A stretch of 64,000 bases of DNA from Sympetrum striolatum (taxonomy: Eukaryota > Arthropoda > Insecta > Odonata > Libellulidae), in contig OX388341.1 in assembly GCA_947579665.1 (NCBI GenBank), positions 5,570,752-5,634,751 on the forward strand. The letters are read 5' to 3'. The translations under genes and the position numbers were made by a program. Each line of letters starts with the position of its first letter. Position 1 is the first letter of the stretch. The notes beneath the pieces are model-generated. The model worked only from the letters and a program-made list of their open reading frames with translations, did no database searches and was not told the origin of the DNA. Of the stretch, positions 20,839 through 35,000 are shown piece by piece.

Positions 20839-22760
20839 CTGCAAAAAATAGAATGATTGTTCAAAATTTCGAAATGCCCACAAAATGAAATCATTACGGA
20901 GTTTAATACTACAGTTGAAATTAAATTTTAAATTTTTACCATATTTGCTAAGTTTTTAGCAAAATATGGCCAAAAACATGAAATTTCACCGATATTTTTC
21001 GAGTTTTTGACTTTATTTTGGTTTACTGCTATGAAAAATCAAATCTTCATAGTGAATTTTGATAGATCTTGTCTAAAGCATTAAAATTAATCCAGCGTTG
21101 ACTAATTTCGCTCAATTTTGAACAAAATGTAAAAAAAAAACTGAAATTTCTTTGATATTTTTTGAGATTTCGACGTTTTTTGGGTTAATTGCTCCAGTAA
21201 AACGACCATTTCTTCTTAATTTGGATAGATATCGACAAAACAATTAAGGTGAATCGATACGAACCAGTTTCGCTCAATAATTGTCAAATATTTGCAAAAA
21301 ACCTGAAATTTCACCTATATTTTTCGCGTTTTCGACCTTTTTTTGGTTTACTGCTAAGAAAAATTGAAAATTTTATCTAAATTTGGATAAATCTCGTCAA
21401 AAAAATTTAAATGAGAAAAAGTTTACTATTTTTGCCCAATATTTAGCAAAACGTGGAAAAAAACCGGAAAATACACCAATATTTTCGAGTTTTCGACGTT
21501 ATTGGGTTAACTGATTCGATAAATGGAATAAATGTAACGATTTTTTATAGGTCTCTTCAAAAGCATTAAAATTATTCCAACGTTGACTAGTTTTGCTCAA
21601 TTTTGAACGAAATATGTTAGAAAACTGAAATTTCAACAATTGTTTTCAAGATTTCGACTTTTTTGTGTTAACCGCTGAAAAAATTGAATATTTCTTCATT
21701 ATGTGGATAGATCTCATTTAAAAACTTTCAAATAAGTCAAAAGTTTAGTAGTTTTGGCAAATATTTAGCATAATATTTCAAAAAACCTGAAATTTCAAAA
21801 ATGTTTTCGAATTGTAGATGTTTTTTGTTTTAATTCCTAAAGAAAATTAAATATTTCTACAAAATATGGATAGATCATGTCAAAACCTTTAAATTGAGTC
21901 CCAAGTTGACTATTTTTGCTCAATATTTAGCAAAATATGGCCAAAAAACTGAAATTTCACCTATATTTTTCGAGTTTTTGACGTTATTTTGGTTTAATAC
22001 TACTCAAAATTAAAAAGTTCTACTGAATTTTGATAGATTTCGTCTAAAGCATTAAGATTAATCCAACTATAATTAATATTGCTCAGTTTTGAACAAGATA
22101 TGCCAAAAGATTAAAATTCAGAAATATTTTTCAGATTCCGACGTTTTTTGGATTAACTGCTACAAAAAAATGACCATTTCTTCTGAATTTGGATAGATAT
22201 CGTCGAAACAATTAAGATGAATCGATAGTAAATAGTTTCGCTCAATACTTAGCAAATGATGGCAAAAACTTGAGATTTCACCTATATTTTTGGTGTTTTC
22301 GACCTTTTCTTGGTTAACTGCTAAGATAAATTGAAGATTTCCACTAAATTTCGAAAGATCTCATCAAGAAAATTAAAATGAGTAAAAAGTTGACTAGTTT
22401 TGCTCAATATTTAGCAAAATATAGCAAATAACCTTAAATTACAACGATTTTTTCGAGTTTTCGACGTTTTATGGGTAAACTGCTTCGAAAAATTGAATCT
22501 TTCTCTAATATTTTTATCGATCTCTTCAAAAGCATTAATACGAATCCAATGTTGACTAGATTCCTTCAATGTTTACTAAAATATGGAAAAAAACCTGAAA
22601 TTTCACTGATATTTTTCGAGTTTTCGACGTTTTTTGAGTTATCTGCTAAAAATAATAATATATTTCTGCTGAATATGGATAGATCTCGACAATAACTTAA
22701 AGTTAAATCGAAAGTTGCCTAGTTTTGATCTCTTTTCACTAAAATATGGCCAAAAACCTG
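20839..22760 (+). repeat. About 162-bp AT-rich satellite
   Basis: Monomers j, a, b, c, d and e repeat 16091-17040. After 21785 the sequence instead resembles 8870-10030, including the atypical CAGAAATATTTTTCAGATT monomer. This marks the seam between two duplication histories. No gene is seen. Confidence 0.88.
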
Positions 22761-23300
22761 AAAATTTGCGGAGTTTTTGACGTTTTGATATATTACATTA
22801 ATAACATTTATTTTGTGTTAAACATATTTAAAAAATCTCGTTCAGATTTTCAACTGAAACCAAATTCGATTACATTAAGGATAGGAGCAAGGAAAAGTAT
22901 GAAAAACTGCCTATTTTTTCGGATTTTCTGTAAATTGATACGGAAAATCTAATTTTTATCTCAGATTTTGACTGACATTGATTTGATTATAAGGAGGAGT
23001 CCAAATTACAAATAGTATTTTTCGAATTTTAGAACAAATCACTTCAACGAATGGAAACAATTCCAAAAAATGCCCCCTTTTTGCCGATTAAACCGTAAAT
23101 TAAAAGATAAAAATTAAATTTGTTTTCAAACCTTTTGAAAATCTTATTAAGATCTTCAAAACTAGTCCAAATTCGATAAGGTTTTTCGAATTTTTTGCAA
23201 AATAAAGCCATAAAACAGTAAAATATCGTTAAAATGCCTAATTTAAGCCGAATTTTCGGTAAATTGCACTAAAAACTGAACTAAAAATGTCTGGAGTATA
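22760..23300 (+). repeat. Leader segment, third copy
   Basis: Matches 10030-10560 at an offset of about 12.74 kb with few changes. Non-coding. Confidence 0.78.
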
Positions 23301-23515
23301 ACAACGATATTTGTCCTCCCGGTATTCGACCACTTCGAGTTGATCTATCTGAATGGACATCTCAGAACTGTCCTCTTGGAATTGACCTCCCTTAATCGAC
23401 TTCGCGGAGTCAACCGTCTGGATTCAACCTCCCGGAGTCAACCTCCCGGAGTCGAACTCCCAGAATCAACCTCCCGGAGTCCACCTCCCGGAGTCGACCT
23501 CCAGGAGTTCAACAA
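23301..23515 (+). repeat. Truncated B-only 14-bp array, second copy
   Basis: Same truncated array as 10560-10785, ending at the same GAGTTCAACAAATGG junction. The truncation therefore predates the 12.74-kb duplication. Confidence 0.85.
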
Positions 23516-24445
23516 ATGGAAGCAATTCCAAAAAATGCCCCCTTTTCGCCGATTAAACGTTAAATTAAAAGATAAATATGAAGTTTGTTTTCAAAAATTT
23601 TAAAATTTTTGTTAAGATCTTGAAAACTAGTCCAAATTCGATAAGGTTTTTCGAATTTTTTGCAAAATAAAGCCATAAAACAGTCAAATTACGTTAAAAT
23701 GCCTAATGTAAGCCGAATTTTCGATAAATTGTACTAAAAACTGAACTTGAAAGGTCTGAAGTATAACACCGATATTCGTCCTCCCGGTATTCGACCATTC
23801 CGAGTTGATCTATCCGAATCGACATCGCAGAACTGTCCTTTTGGAATTGACCTCCCGTAATCAACATCGCGGAGTCATCCTCCCGGAGTCGACCTCCCGG
23901 AGTCATCCTCCCGGAGTCGACCTCCCGGAATCGACCTCCCGGAGTCGACCTCCCGGAATCGACCTCCCGGAGTCGACCTCCCGGAGTCGAGTCGACCTTA
24001 CGGAGTTGTCCAACCGGAGTCAACCTCGGGTCAACGACTATTTGTCATCAACCTCTTGTCATTGACCTCGGGTAATTGACCTTGGGACATCGACCTCGGG
24101 TGATTGACCCCGGGTCATCGAACTCGGGTCATCGACTTCGTGTCATTTACCTCAGGTCATTGACCTCGAGTCATCGACCTTGGGTCATCGACCTTTGTCA
24201 TGGACCTCGGGTCATCGATCTCGGGTCTTTGACCTTGGGTCATTGAATTCGGGTCTTCGACCTCTGGTAATCGACCTCGTGTCATTGACCTCATGTCAAC
24301 GACCTCGAGTCATCGACCTCGGGTAATCGACCTCGGGCCTTCAACCTCAGGTCTTTGACTTTGGGTCAATGACCTTGGGATTCACCCCTCCATTCATCGA
24401 CGTTGGGTCTTAATCCTCGGGTTATATAACTCTTAGAACTTATTG
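23516..24445 (+). repeat. Partial leader plus 14-bp block 6 (B then A, + orientation)
   Basis: A longer leader remnant than in block 3 (23516-23765) and the full lead-in are followed by B units at 23870-23995 and A units at 24030-24370, then the trailer (TTGGGATTCACCCCTCC). It is about 370 bp longer in total than its counterpart, which shifts the offset between the two regions from about 12.74 to 13.1 kb. Confidence 0.9.
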
Positions 24446-27370
24446 ACCTGCAAAAAAAGCAAGATTGTTCAATATTTCGAAATTCCTATAAAATGAAATC
24501 ATTTCGCAGTTTATTTCTAGAGTTGAAATTAAATTATAAATGTTTTCTATAATTGCTCAATTATTAGCAAAATATGCCCAAAAACATGAAATTTCACCGA
24601 TATTTTTGAGGTTTTTGATTTTAATTTGGTTTACTGCTATGAAAAATTTAAAATTTCTATTGAATTCTGATAGGTCTTTTCTAAAGCATTAAAATTAATC
24701 CAGCGTTGACAAATTCGCTCTATTTTGAACAAAATATGTAAAAATACTGAAATTTCACTGATATTTTTCGAGATTTCAACGTTTTTTGGGTTAATTGCTA
24801 CAAGAAATCGACCATTTTTTCTAAATTTGGATAGATATTGGCAAAACAATTAAGATGAATCGATACTAACCATTTTCACTCAATTATTGTCAAATATTTG
24901 CAAAACACGTGAAATTTCACCTATATTTTTCGCGTTTTCGACCTTTTTTGGGTTAACTGCTAAGAAAATTTGAAAATTTTCTCTATATTTGGATGGATCT
25001 CGTCAAAAAAATTTAAAAGAGAAAAAAGTTTACTATTTTTGCTCAATATTTGGCAAAAATGAAAAAAAACCTGAAAATAAACCAATATTTTTGAGTTTTC
25101 GACGATTTTTGGGTTAACTGATGCGATAAATGGAATATTTCTAACAAATTTTTATAGGTCTCTTCAAAAGCATTAAAATTATTCCAACGTTGACTAATTT
25201 TGCTCAATTTTGAACGACATATGTTAAAAAACTGAAATTCACCAATTTTTTTCGAGATTTCGACGTTTTTCGTGTTAACCGCTGAAAAATTGAATATTTC
25301 TTCTTTATTTGGATAGATCTCTTTTAAAAAACTTTCAAATAAGTCAAAAGTTTAGTAGTTTTGGCAAATATTTAGCATAATATTGCAAAAAACCTGAAAT
25401 TTCACAGAATGTTTTCGAGTTTTTTACGTTATTTGTTTTATCTGATAAGAAAAATTAAATGTTTCTAACTAATATGGATAGATCTTGTAAAAACCTTTAA
25501 ATTGAGTCCCAGGTTGACTAGTTTTGCTCATGTTTTAGCAAAATATGACCAAAAACTATAAAATTTTACTATATTTTTCGAGTTCTCCACCTTTATTGAG
25601 TTATCTGCTAAAAATAAAAATTATATATCTGCTGAATTTAGTTAGATCTTGTATAAACCTTTAAATTGAGTTCTAAATTGACCAGTTTTGATCAGTATTT
25701 AGCAAAATATGGCAGAAAACTTGAAATTTCGCCAATATTTTTCCAGTTTTTGACGTTTTTTGGGTTATTTGGTATGAGAAATTGAATGGATCTAATGAAT
25801 TAGTACATATCTCTTCAAAGGCATTAAAAGCATTCTAATGTCGTCTACATTACTTAAAATGTTAGCTAAATATGGCCACAAACCTTAAATTTCACCGATA
25901 TTTTTCGTGTTTCGACATTTTTTGGGTTTACTGCTAAGAAAAATTGAAAATTTCCTCTAAAATTGGATAGATCTCGTCAAAAATAATTAAAACGAGCACA
26001 AAGTTGACTAGTTTTCTTTCAATATTTAGCAAAATATGGTCAAAAACCTAAAATTACACCGAATTGTTTGAGTTTTCGACGTTTCTTGGGTTAACTGCTT
26101 CGAAAAGTTAAATATTTCAAACATATTTGTATAGATTTCCTTAAAAGCATTAATACGAATCCAATGTTGACTAGATTCCTTTAATTTTTAGCAAAATATT
26201 CCGAAAAACCTGTAATTTCAACGATAAATTTCGAGAATTCGACGTTTTTTGGGTTAACTGCAAAGAAATATTGAATATTAGCAGAGAATTTGGTTAGATC
26301 TCGTCGAATGCATGGATATGAATCCAAGGTTAACTGGTATTTCTCCGTTTTTATCAAAAAGTGTCCAAAAACATGAAATTTGACCTATATTTTTCGAGTT
26401 TTCAAAGTTTTTTGTATATACCGCTAGGACAAATTAAATGCTTCCACTAAATTTGTATAAACCTCTTTAGAGGCATGAAAACGAATCTAATGTTGACTAG
26501 ATTCCTTCAATGTTTAGCAAAATATTGCGAAAAACCTGTAATTTCATTGATATTTTTTGACGTTATTTTGGTTAACTGCTACGAAAACTTTAAAATGTCT
26601 ACTGATTTTTGATAGATTTCGTCAAAATTTCGTAAAAATGAAAATTCAGTGATATTTTTCGAGATTTAAACGTTTTTTGGGTTAATTGCTACAAGAAATC
26701 GACCATTTCTTCTAAATTTTCATAGATATCGGCAAAACAATTAAGAGGAATCGATACTAACTATTTTCGCTCAATAATTGTCAAATATTTGCAAAAAACC
26801 TGAAATTTCACCTATAGTTTTTGCGTTTTCGACCTTTTTTGGGTTTACTACTAAGAAAAATTGAAAATTCCCTCAAAATGTGGATAGATCTTGTCAAAAA
26901 AAATTTAAATGAGAAAAAAGGTTTTTTGCTCAATATTTAGCAAAATATGGAAAAAACCTGAAAATAAACCAATATTTTCGAGTTTTTGACGTTTCTTGGG
27001 TTAACTGATTCGATAAATGTAATATTTCTAACGACTTTTTATATTTCTCTTCAAAAGCATTAAAATTATTCCAACATTGACTAGTTTTGCTCAATTTTGA
27101 ACGAAATATGTGAAAAAACTGAAATTTTACCAATTTTTTTCGAGATTTTGACGTTTTTTTTTGTTAACCGCAGAAAAAATTGAATATTTCTTCTTTATTT
27201 GGATAGATCTCGTTTAAAAAACTTTCAAATAAGTCAAAAGTTTCGTAGTTTTGGCAAATATTTAGCATTATATTACAAAAAACCTGAAATTCCACAGAAT
27301 GTTTTCGAGTTCTCGATGTTTTTTCTTTTAATTCCTAAGGAATATTAAATATATCTACTAAATATGGATA
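24446..27370 (+). repeat. About 162-bp AT-rich satellite, about 18 monomers
   Basis: Counterpart of 11346-14290 with scattered base changes. Subtype order is j, a, b, c, d, e, f, g, h, i, i-like, i-like, j (short), a, b, c, d, e. It ends at the e-type ATATGGATA (about 27362-27370), where the first inverted block begins. No gene is seen. Confidence 0.9.
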
Positions 27371-28490
27371 CCCAAACAATATATCAAGTATATATGGAAA
27401 CCCAAAGTCATTGACCTTGGGTTTTACCCCTCCAGTCTGGTTTTGTCATTAACTTGTGGTCATTGACCCGAGGCCAATGGCCCGAGGTCTATGACCTGAG
27501 GTAGATGACCCGAGGTCAATGAAACGACGTCAATGACCCGAGGTCGATGACCCAAGTTCGATGACCCAAGTAACATGACCCGAGTTCGATGACCTGAGGT
27601 CAATGACCTGAGGTCGATGACCCGAGGTCGATGGCCTGAGGTCAATGACTTTCGGTCGATGACCTGAGGTCGATCACCCCAGGTCGATGGCCCGAGGTCA
27701 ATGACCTGAGGTAGATGACCCGAGGTCAATGACACGACGTCAATGACCCGAGGTCGATGACCCAAGTTCGATGACCCGAGTTCGATGACCTGAGGTCAAT
27801 GACCTGAGGTCAATGACCCGAGTTTGATTACCTGAGGACGATGACCTGAGGTCAATGACCAGAGGTCAATGACCAGAGGTCAATGACCTGAGGTCAATGA
27901 CCCGAGGTCAATGACCCGAGGTCAATGACCCGAGGTCAATGACCCGAGGTCAATGACCCGAGGTCAATGACCCGAGGCCAATGACTAGAGTTTGATGACA
28001 ACAAGTCGTTGACCCGAGGTCAACTCCAAGTGGTCAACTCCGGGAAGTTGTCCTCTGAGGATGACCCCGGGATTCGACTCCGGGAGGTCGACTCCGGGTT
28101 GAAAACTCCATTATGTTGACTCCGGGAGGTCAACTCCGGGAGGTTTACTCCGTAATGTCGACTCCGGGAGGTTGACTCAAGGAGGTCAAATCCGGGAGGT
28201 TGACTCCGGGAGGTCAACTCCGGGAGGTCGACTGCGGGTGGTCGACTCCGGGAGGTCGACTCCGGGAGGTCGACTCCGGGAGGTCAACTTTGGGAGGTCG
28301 ACTCCGGGGGGTCGACTTCGGGGGGTCGACTTCGGGAGGTCGACTCCGGGAGGTCGACTCCGGGAGGCCGACTCCGGGAGGTCGACTCCGGGAGGCCGGC
28401 TCCGGGAGGTCGACTCCGGGAGTTTGACTCCGCAATGTCGATTATGGGAGATCAATTCCAAGAGGACTGTTCTTGGAGATCGATCCAATG
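27371..28490 (-). repeat. 14-bp minisatellite block 7, first inverted block (A then B, reverse complemented)
   Basis: After the e-type monomer comes a new left flank (CCCAAACAATATATC, AAACCCAAAGTCATTGACC, GGGTTTTACCCCTCCAGTC) that still reads in + orientation. Then come reverse-complement A units (GACCCGAGGTCAAT and the like, 27460-27990), the reverse of the linker (27990-28100) and reverse-complement B units (GGAGGTCGACTCC, 28100-28440). The right end (GGAGATCGATCC, about 28489) joins a j-type monomer. All frames are open for long stretches; none is a gene. Confidence 0.93.
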
Positions 28491-31100
28491 TTGACTAGAT
28501 TCCTTCAATTATTTGCAAAATATTGCGAAAAACCTGTAATTTCATTGATATTTTTCGAGTGTTTGACGTTAGTTTGGTTTATTGCTACGAAAACTTTAAA
28601 CTTTCTACTGAAATTTGATAGATTTCGTCAAAATTTCGTAAAAATGAAAACTCAGTGATATCTTTCGAGATTTCGACGTTTTTTGGGTTAATTGCTACAA
28701 GAAATCGACCATTTCTTCTAAATTTGGATGGATATCGGCAAAACAATTAAGATGAATCGATACTAACCATTTACGCTCAATAATTGTCAAATATTAGCAA
28801 AAAACCTGAAATTTCACCGATATTTTTCGCACCTTTGACCTTTTTTGGGTTAAGGCTAAGAAAATTTGAAAATTTCCTCAAAATTTGGATAGATCTCGTC
28901 AAAAAAATTTAAATGAGAAAAAAGTTTACTATTTTTGATCAATATTTAGCAAAATATGGAAAAAACCTGAAAATAAACCAATATGTGCGAGTTTTCGACG
29001 TTTTTTGGGTTAACTGATTCGATAAATGGAATATTTCTAACGAATGTTTATAGGTCTCTTCAGAAGCATTAAGATTATTTCAACGTTGACTAGTTTTGCT
29101 CAATTTTGAACTAAATATGAAAAAACTGAAATTTCACCAATTTTTTTCGAGATTTCGACGTTTTTTGTGTTAACCGCAGAAAAAATTGAATATTTCTTCT
29201 TTATTTGGATGGATCTCTTTTAAAAAACTTTCACATAAGTCAAAAGTTTAGTAGTTTTGGCAAATATTTAGCATAATATTGCAAAAAACCTGAAATTCCA
29301 CAGAATGTTTTCGAGTTCTCGATGTTTTTTCCTTTAATTCCTAAGGCATATTAAATATATCTACTATATATGGATAGATCATGTCAAAACCATTAAATTT
29401 AGTACCAAGTTGACTAGGTATGCTCAAGTTTTAGAAAATGTGACCAAAAACCATAAATTTTACCAATATTTTTCGAGTTCTCCACGTTTTTTGAGTTATC
29501 TGCTAAAAATAAAAATATATATTTCTGCTGAATATGGAAAGAACTTTCCAAAACCTTTAAATCGAGTCCCAAGTAGCCCAGTTTTCCTTAATATTCAGCA
29601 AAATATGGCAAAAAAACCTTTAATTTCGCCTATATTTTTCGATTTTTCGAAGTTTTTTGGGTTATTTGCTAGGAGAAATTGAATGGATCTAATGAATTAG
29701 TATATATCTCTTCAAAGGCATTAAAAGCATTCTAATGTTGTCTTCATTACTTAAAATCTTAGCAAAATATGGCCAAAAACCTTAAATTTCACCGATATGT
29801 TTCGTGTTTCGACGTTTTTTGCGTTTGTTGCTAAGAAAAATTGAACATTTTCTCTAAAATTGGATAGATCTCGTCAAAAAAAATTAAAACGAGCACAAAG
29901 TTGACTAGTTTTCTTTCAATATTTAGAAAAATATGGCCAAAAACCTGAAGTTACACCGATTTGTTCAGGTTTTCGACGTTATTTGGGTTTGCCAATAGGA
30001 ATATTGAATGCTTCCACTGAATTTGTATATACCTCTTTAGAGGCACGAAAACGAATCTAATGTTGACTAGATTCCTTCAATGTTTAGAAAATATTGCGAA
30101 AAACCTGTAATTTCATTGATATTTTTCGAGTTTTTGACGTTACATTGGTTTACTGCTACGAAAACTTTAAAATTTCTACTGATTTTTGATAGATTACGTC
30201 AAATTTCGTAAAAATGAAAATTCGGTGAAATTTTTCGAGATTTCGACGTTTCTTGGATTAATTGCTGCAAGAAATCGAGTATTTCTTTTAAATTTGGATA
30301 GATATCGGCAAAAAAATTATGATGAATCGATACTGACCATTTTCACACAATAATTGACAAATATTTGCAAAATACCTGAAATTTAACCTATATTTTTCGG
30401 GTTTTCGACCTTTTTTGGGTTTACTGCTAAGAAAATTTGAAATTTACCTCAAAATTTGGATAGATCTAGCCAAAAAAATTTAAATGAGAAAAAAGTTTAC
30501 TATTTTTTCTCAATATTTAGAAAAATATGGAAAAAACCTGAAAATAAACCAATATTTTCGAGTTTTCGACGTTTTTTGGGTTAAGTGCTAAGAAAATTTG
30601 AAAATTTCCTCAAAAATTGGATATATCTCGTAAAAAAATTTAATAGGGAAAAGAGTTTGCTATTTTTGCGCAATATTTAGCAAAATATGGAAAAAACCTG
30701 AAATTCAACCAATATTTTCGGGTTTTCGACGTTTTTTGGGTAAACTGATTCGATAAATGGAATATTTCTAACGAATTTTTATAGGTCTCTTCAAAAGAAT
30801 TACAATTATCCTAGCGTTGACTAGATTTGCTCAATTTTGAACTAAATATGAAAAAACTGAATTTTCACCAATTTTCTTCGAGATTTCGACGTTTTTTGTG
30901 TTAACCGCAGAAAAAATTGAATATTTCTTCTTTATTTGGATAGATCTCTTTTAAAAAACTTTCAAATAAGTCAAAAGTTTCGTAGTTTTGGCAAATATTT
31001 ACCATAATATTACAAAAAACCTGAAATTCCACAGAGTTTTTTCGAGTTCTCGATGTTTTTTCTTTTAATTCCTAAGAGATATTAAATATATCTACTAAAT
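28491..31100 (+). repeat. About 162-bp AT-rich satellite, about 16 monomers
   Basis: Begins with a j-type monomer, then a, b, c, d, e, f, g, h and i. Spacings of the GACGTTTTTT motif from 28675 are 160-166 bp; the j-to-a step near 30136-30243 is 107 bp. Orientation is unchanged although the block beside it is inverted. No gene is seen. Confidence 0.9.
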
Positions 31101-32000
31101 ATGGATACCCAAACAATAAATCTAGTAAATATGGAAACCCAAAGTCATTGACCTTGGGTTTTACCCCTCCAGTCTGGTCTGGTCATTAACTTCAGGTCAT
31201 TGACCCGAGGCCAAGGGCCCGAGGTCAATGATCTGAGGTATATGACCCGAGGTCAATGACACGAGGTCAATGACCCGAGGTCGATGACCCAAGTTCGATG
31301 ACCCGAGTTACATGACCCGAGGTCGATGACCTGAGGTCAATGACCTGAGGTAGATGACCGGGTCAATGATACGAGGTCAATGACCCGAGGTTAATGACCC
31401 GAGTACGATGACCTGAGGTCAATGACCCAAGTTCGATTACCCGAGGTCGATGACCTGAGGTTAATGACCAGAGGTCAATGACCAGAGGTTAATGACCTGA
31501 GGTCAATGACCCGAGGTCGATGACTAGAGGCCAATGACTAGAGTTTGATGACAACAAGTCGTTGACCCGAGGTCAACTCCAAGTGGTCAACTCCGGGAAG
31601 TCGTCCTCTGAGAATGACCCCGGGATTCGACTCCGGGAGGTCGACTCCGGGTTGAAAACTCCATTATGTTGACTCCGGGAGGTCAACTCCGGGAGGTTTA
31701 CTCCGTAATGTCGACTCCGGGATGTTGACTCCGGGAGGTCGAATCCGGGAGGTTGACTCCGGGAGGTCGACTGCGGGAGGTCGACTCCGGGAGGTCGACT
31801 CCGGGAGGTCAACTTTGGGAGGTCGACTCCGGGGGGTCGACTCCGGGTGGTCGACTCCGGGTGGTCGACTCCGGGAGGTCGACTCTGGGAGGTCGACTCC
31901 GGGAGGCCGACTCCGGGAGATTGACTCCGGGAGTTTGACTCCGCAATGTCGATTACGGGAGATCAATTCCAAGAGGACTGTTCTTGGAGATCGATCCAAT
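31101..32000 (-). repeat. 14-bp minisatellite block 8 (inverted)
   Basis: Same design as block 7 with a shorter A array (31190-31555) and B array (31640-31960). The left flank (CCCAAACAATAAATC) and right end (GGAGATCGATCC) are conserved. One A unit has lost bases near 31356. Confidence 0.93.
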
Positions 32001-35000
32001 GTTGACTAGATTCCTTCAATGTTTAGCGAAATATTGCGAAAAACCTGTAATTTCATTGATATTTTTCGAGTGTTTGACGTTAGTTTGGTTTATTGCTACG
32101 AAAACTTTAAACTTTCTACTGAAATTTGATAGATTTCGTCAAAATTTCGTAAAAATGAAAACTCAGTGATATCTTTCGAGATTTCGACGTTTTTTGGGTT
32201 AATTGCTACAGGAAATCGACCATTTCTTCTAAATTTGGATGGATATCGGCAAAACAATTAAGATGAATCGATACTAACCATTTACGCTCAATAATTGTCA
32301 AATATTTGCAAAAAACCTGAAATTTCACCGATATTTTTCGCACTTTCGACCTTTTTTGGGTTAAAGCTAAGAAAATTTGAAAATTTCCTCAAAATTTGGA
32401 TAGATCTCGTCAAAAAAATTTAAATGAGAAAAAAGTTTACTATTTTTGATCAATATTTAGCAAAATATGGAAAAAACCTGAAAATAAACCAATATTTTCG
32501 AGTTTTCGACGTTTATTGGGTTAACTGCTAAGAGAATTTGAAAATTTCCTCAAAATTTGGATAGATCTCGTAAAAAAAATTTAATAGGGAAAAGAGTTTG
32601 CTATTTTTGCGCAATATTTAGCAAAATATGGAAAAATCCTGATATTAAACCAATATTTTCCGGTTTTCGACCTTGTTTGGGTTAACTGATTCGATAAATG
32701 GAATATTTCTAACGAATTTTTATAGGTCTCTTCAAAAGAATTAAAATTATTCCAGCGTTGACTAGATTTGCTCAATTTTGAACTAAATATGAAAAAACTG
32801 AATTTTCACCAATTTTATTCGAGATTTCGACGTTTTTTGTGTTAACCGCAGAAAAAATTGAATATTTCTTCTTTATTTGGATGGATCTCTTTTAAAAAAC
32901 TTTCAAATAAGATAAAAGTTTAGTAGTTTTGGCAAATATTTAGCATAATATTGCAAAAAACCTGAAATTCCACAGAATGTTTTCGAGTTCTCGATGTTTT
33001 TTCCTTTAATTCCTAAGGCATATTAAATATATCTACTATATATGGATAGATCATGTCAAAACCTTTAAATTTAGTACCAAGTTGACTAGGTATGCTCAAG
33101 TTTTAGAAAATATGACCAAAAACCATAAATTTTACCAATATTTTTCGATTCTCCACGTTTTTTGAGTTATCTGCTAAAAATAAAAATATATATTTCTGCT
33201 GAATATGGAAAGAACTTTCCAAAACCTTTAAATCGAGTCCCAAGTAGACCAGTTTTCCTTAATATTTAGCAAAATATGGCAAAAAAACCTTTAATTTCGC
33301 CTATATTTTTCGAGTTTTCGACGTTTTTTGGGTTAATTGCTACAAGAAATAGACCATTTCTTCTAAATTTGGATGGATATCGGAAAAACAATTAAGATGA
33401 ATCGATACTAACCATTTACGCTCAATAATTGTCAAATATTTGCAAAAAACCTGAAATTTCACCGATATTTTTCGCACTTTCGACCTTTTTTGGGTTAAAG
33501 CTAAGAAAATTTGAAAATTTCCTCAGAATTTGGATAGATCTCGTCAAAAAAATTTAAATGAGAAAAAAGTTTACTATTTTTGATCAATATTTAGCAAAAT
33601 ATGGAAAAAACCTGAAAATAAACCAATATTTTCGAGTTTTCAACGTTTTTTGGGTTAACTGATTCGATAAATGGAATATTTCTAACGAATGTTTATAGGT
33701 CTCTTCAAAAGCATTAAGATTATTTCAACGTTGACTAGTTTTGCTCAATTTTGAACTAAATATGAAAAAACTGAAATTTCACCAATTTTTTTCGAGATTT
33801 CGACGTTTTTTGTGTTAACCGCAGAAAAAATTGAATATTTCTTCTTTATTTGGATGGATCTCTTTTAAAAAACTTTCAAATAAGTCAAAAGTTTAGTAGT
33901 TTTGGCAAATATTTAGCATAATATTGCAAAAAACCTGAAATTCCACAGAATGTTTTCGAGTTCTCGATGTTTTTTCCTTTAATTCCTAAGGCATATTAAA
34001 TATATCTACTATATATGGATAGATCATGTCAAAACCTTTAAATTTAGTACCAAGTTGACTAGGTATGCTCAAGTTTTAGAAAATATGACCAAAAACCATA
34101 AATTTTACCAATATTGTTCGAGTTCTCCACGTTTTTTGAGTTATCTGCTAAAAAGAAAAATATATATTTCAGCTGAATATGGAAAGAACTTTCCAAAACC
34201 TTTAAATCGAGTCCCAAGTAGACCAGTTTTCCTTAATATTTAGCAAAATATGGCAAAAAAACCTTTAATTTCGCCTATATTTTTCGAGTTTTCGAAGTTT
34301 TTTGGGTTATTTGCTAGGAGAAATTGAATGGATCTAATGAATTAGTATATATCTCTTCAAAGGCATTAAAAGCATTCTAATGTTGTCTTCATTACTTAAA
34401 ATCTTAGCAAAATATGGCCAAAAACCTTAAATTTCACCGATATGTTTCGTGTTTCGACGTTTTTTGCGTTTGTTGCTAAGAAAAATTGAACATTTTCTCT
34501 AAAATTGGATAGATCTCGTCAAAAAAAATTAAAACGAGCACAAAGTTGACTAGTTTTCTTTCAATATTTAGAAAAATTTGGCCAAAAACCTGAAGTTACA
34601 CCAATTTGTTCAGGTTTTCGACGTTATTTGGGTTTACCAATAGGAAAATTGAATGCTTCCACTGAATTTGTATATACCTCTTTAGAGGCACGAAAACGAA
34701 TCTAATGTTGACTAGATTCCTTCAATGTTAAGCAAAATATTGCGAAAAACCTGTAATTTCTTTGATATTTTTCGAATTTTTGACGTTACATTGGTTTAAT
34801 GCTACGAAAACTTTAAAATTTCTACTGATTTTTGATAGATTTCGTCAAATTTCGTAAAAATGAAAATTCAGTGATATTTTTCGAGATTTCGACGTTTTTT
34901 GGGTTAATTGCTGCAAGAAATCGACTATTTCTTCTAAATTTGGATAGATATCGGCAAAAAAATTATGATGAATCGATACTGACCATTTTCACTCAATAAT

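Larger units (their letters stand above)
12300..21785 (+). repeat. 4.75-kb tandem segmental duplication (two copies)
   Basis: Sequence from about 12300 to 17044 recurs at about 17045-21785. The offset is 4744 bp on the left and 4749 after position 19640. Each copy contains one full 14-bp block and its monomers. The few differences are single bases and one small templated rearrangement at 19613-19640. Similarity stops at about 21785, where the second copy turns into a different e-type monomer. Confidence 0.92.
8700..27370 (+). repeat. Older duplication: 8.7-14.3 kb resembles 21.7-27.4 kb
   Basis: The two segments are colinear: monomers, leader, B-only array, block and monomers. The offset is 12737 at the B-only array and about 13.1 kb beyond the block. 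They differ at many single bases, so this copy event is older than the 4.75-kb tandem duplication lying between them. Confidence 0.8.

Noticed and set aside
22471..22695. Short open frames of 60-115 codons rich in Phe, Lys, Asn and Ile throughout the AT-rich satellite (for example 11858-12205, 22471-22695, 46395-46634)
   Set aside because: They recur at every satellite repeat of the same type, follow monomer boundaries and match no domain. They are chance frames in tandem repeats.
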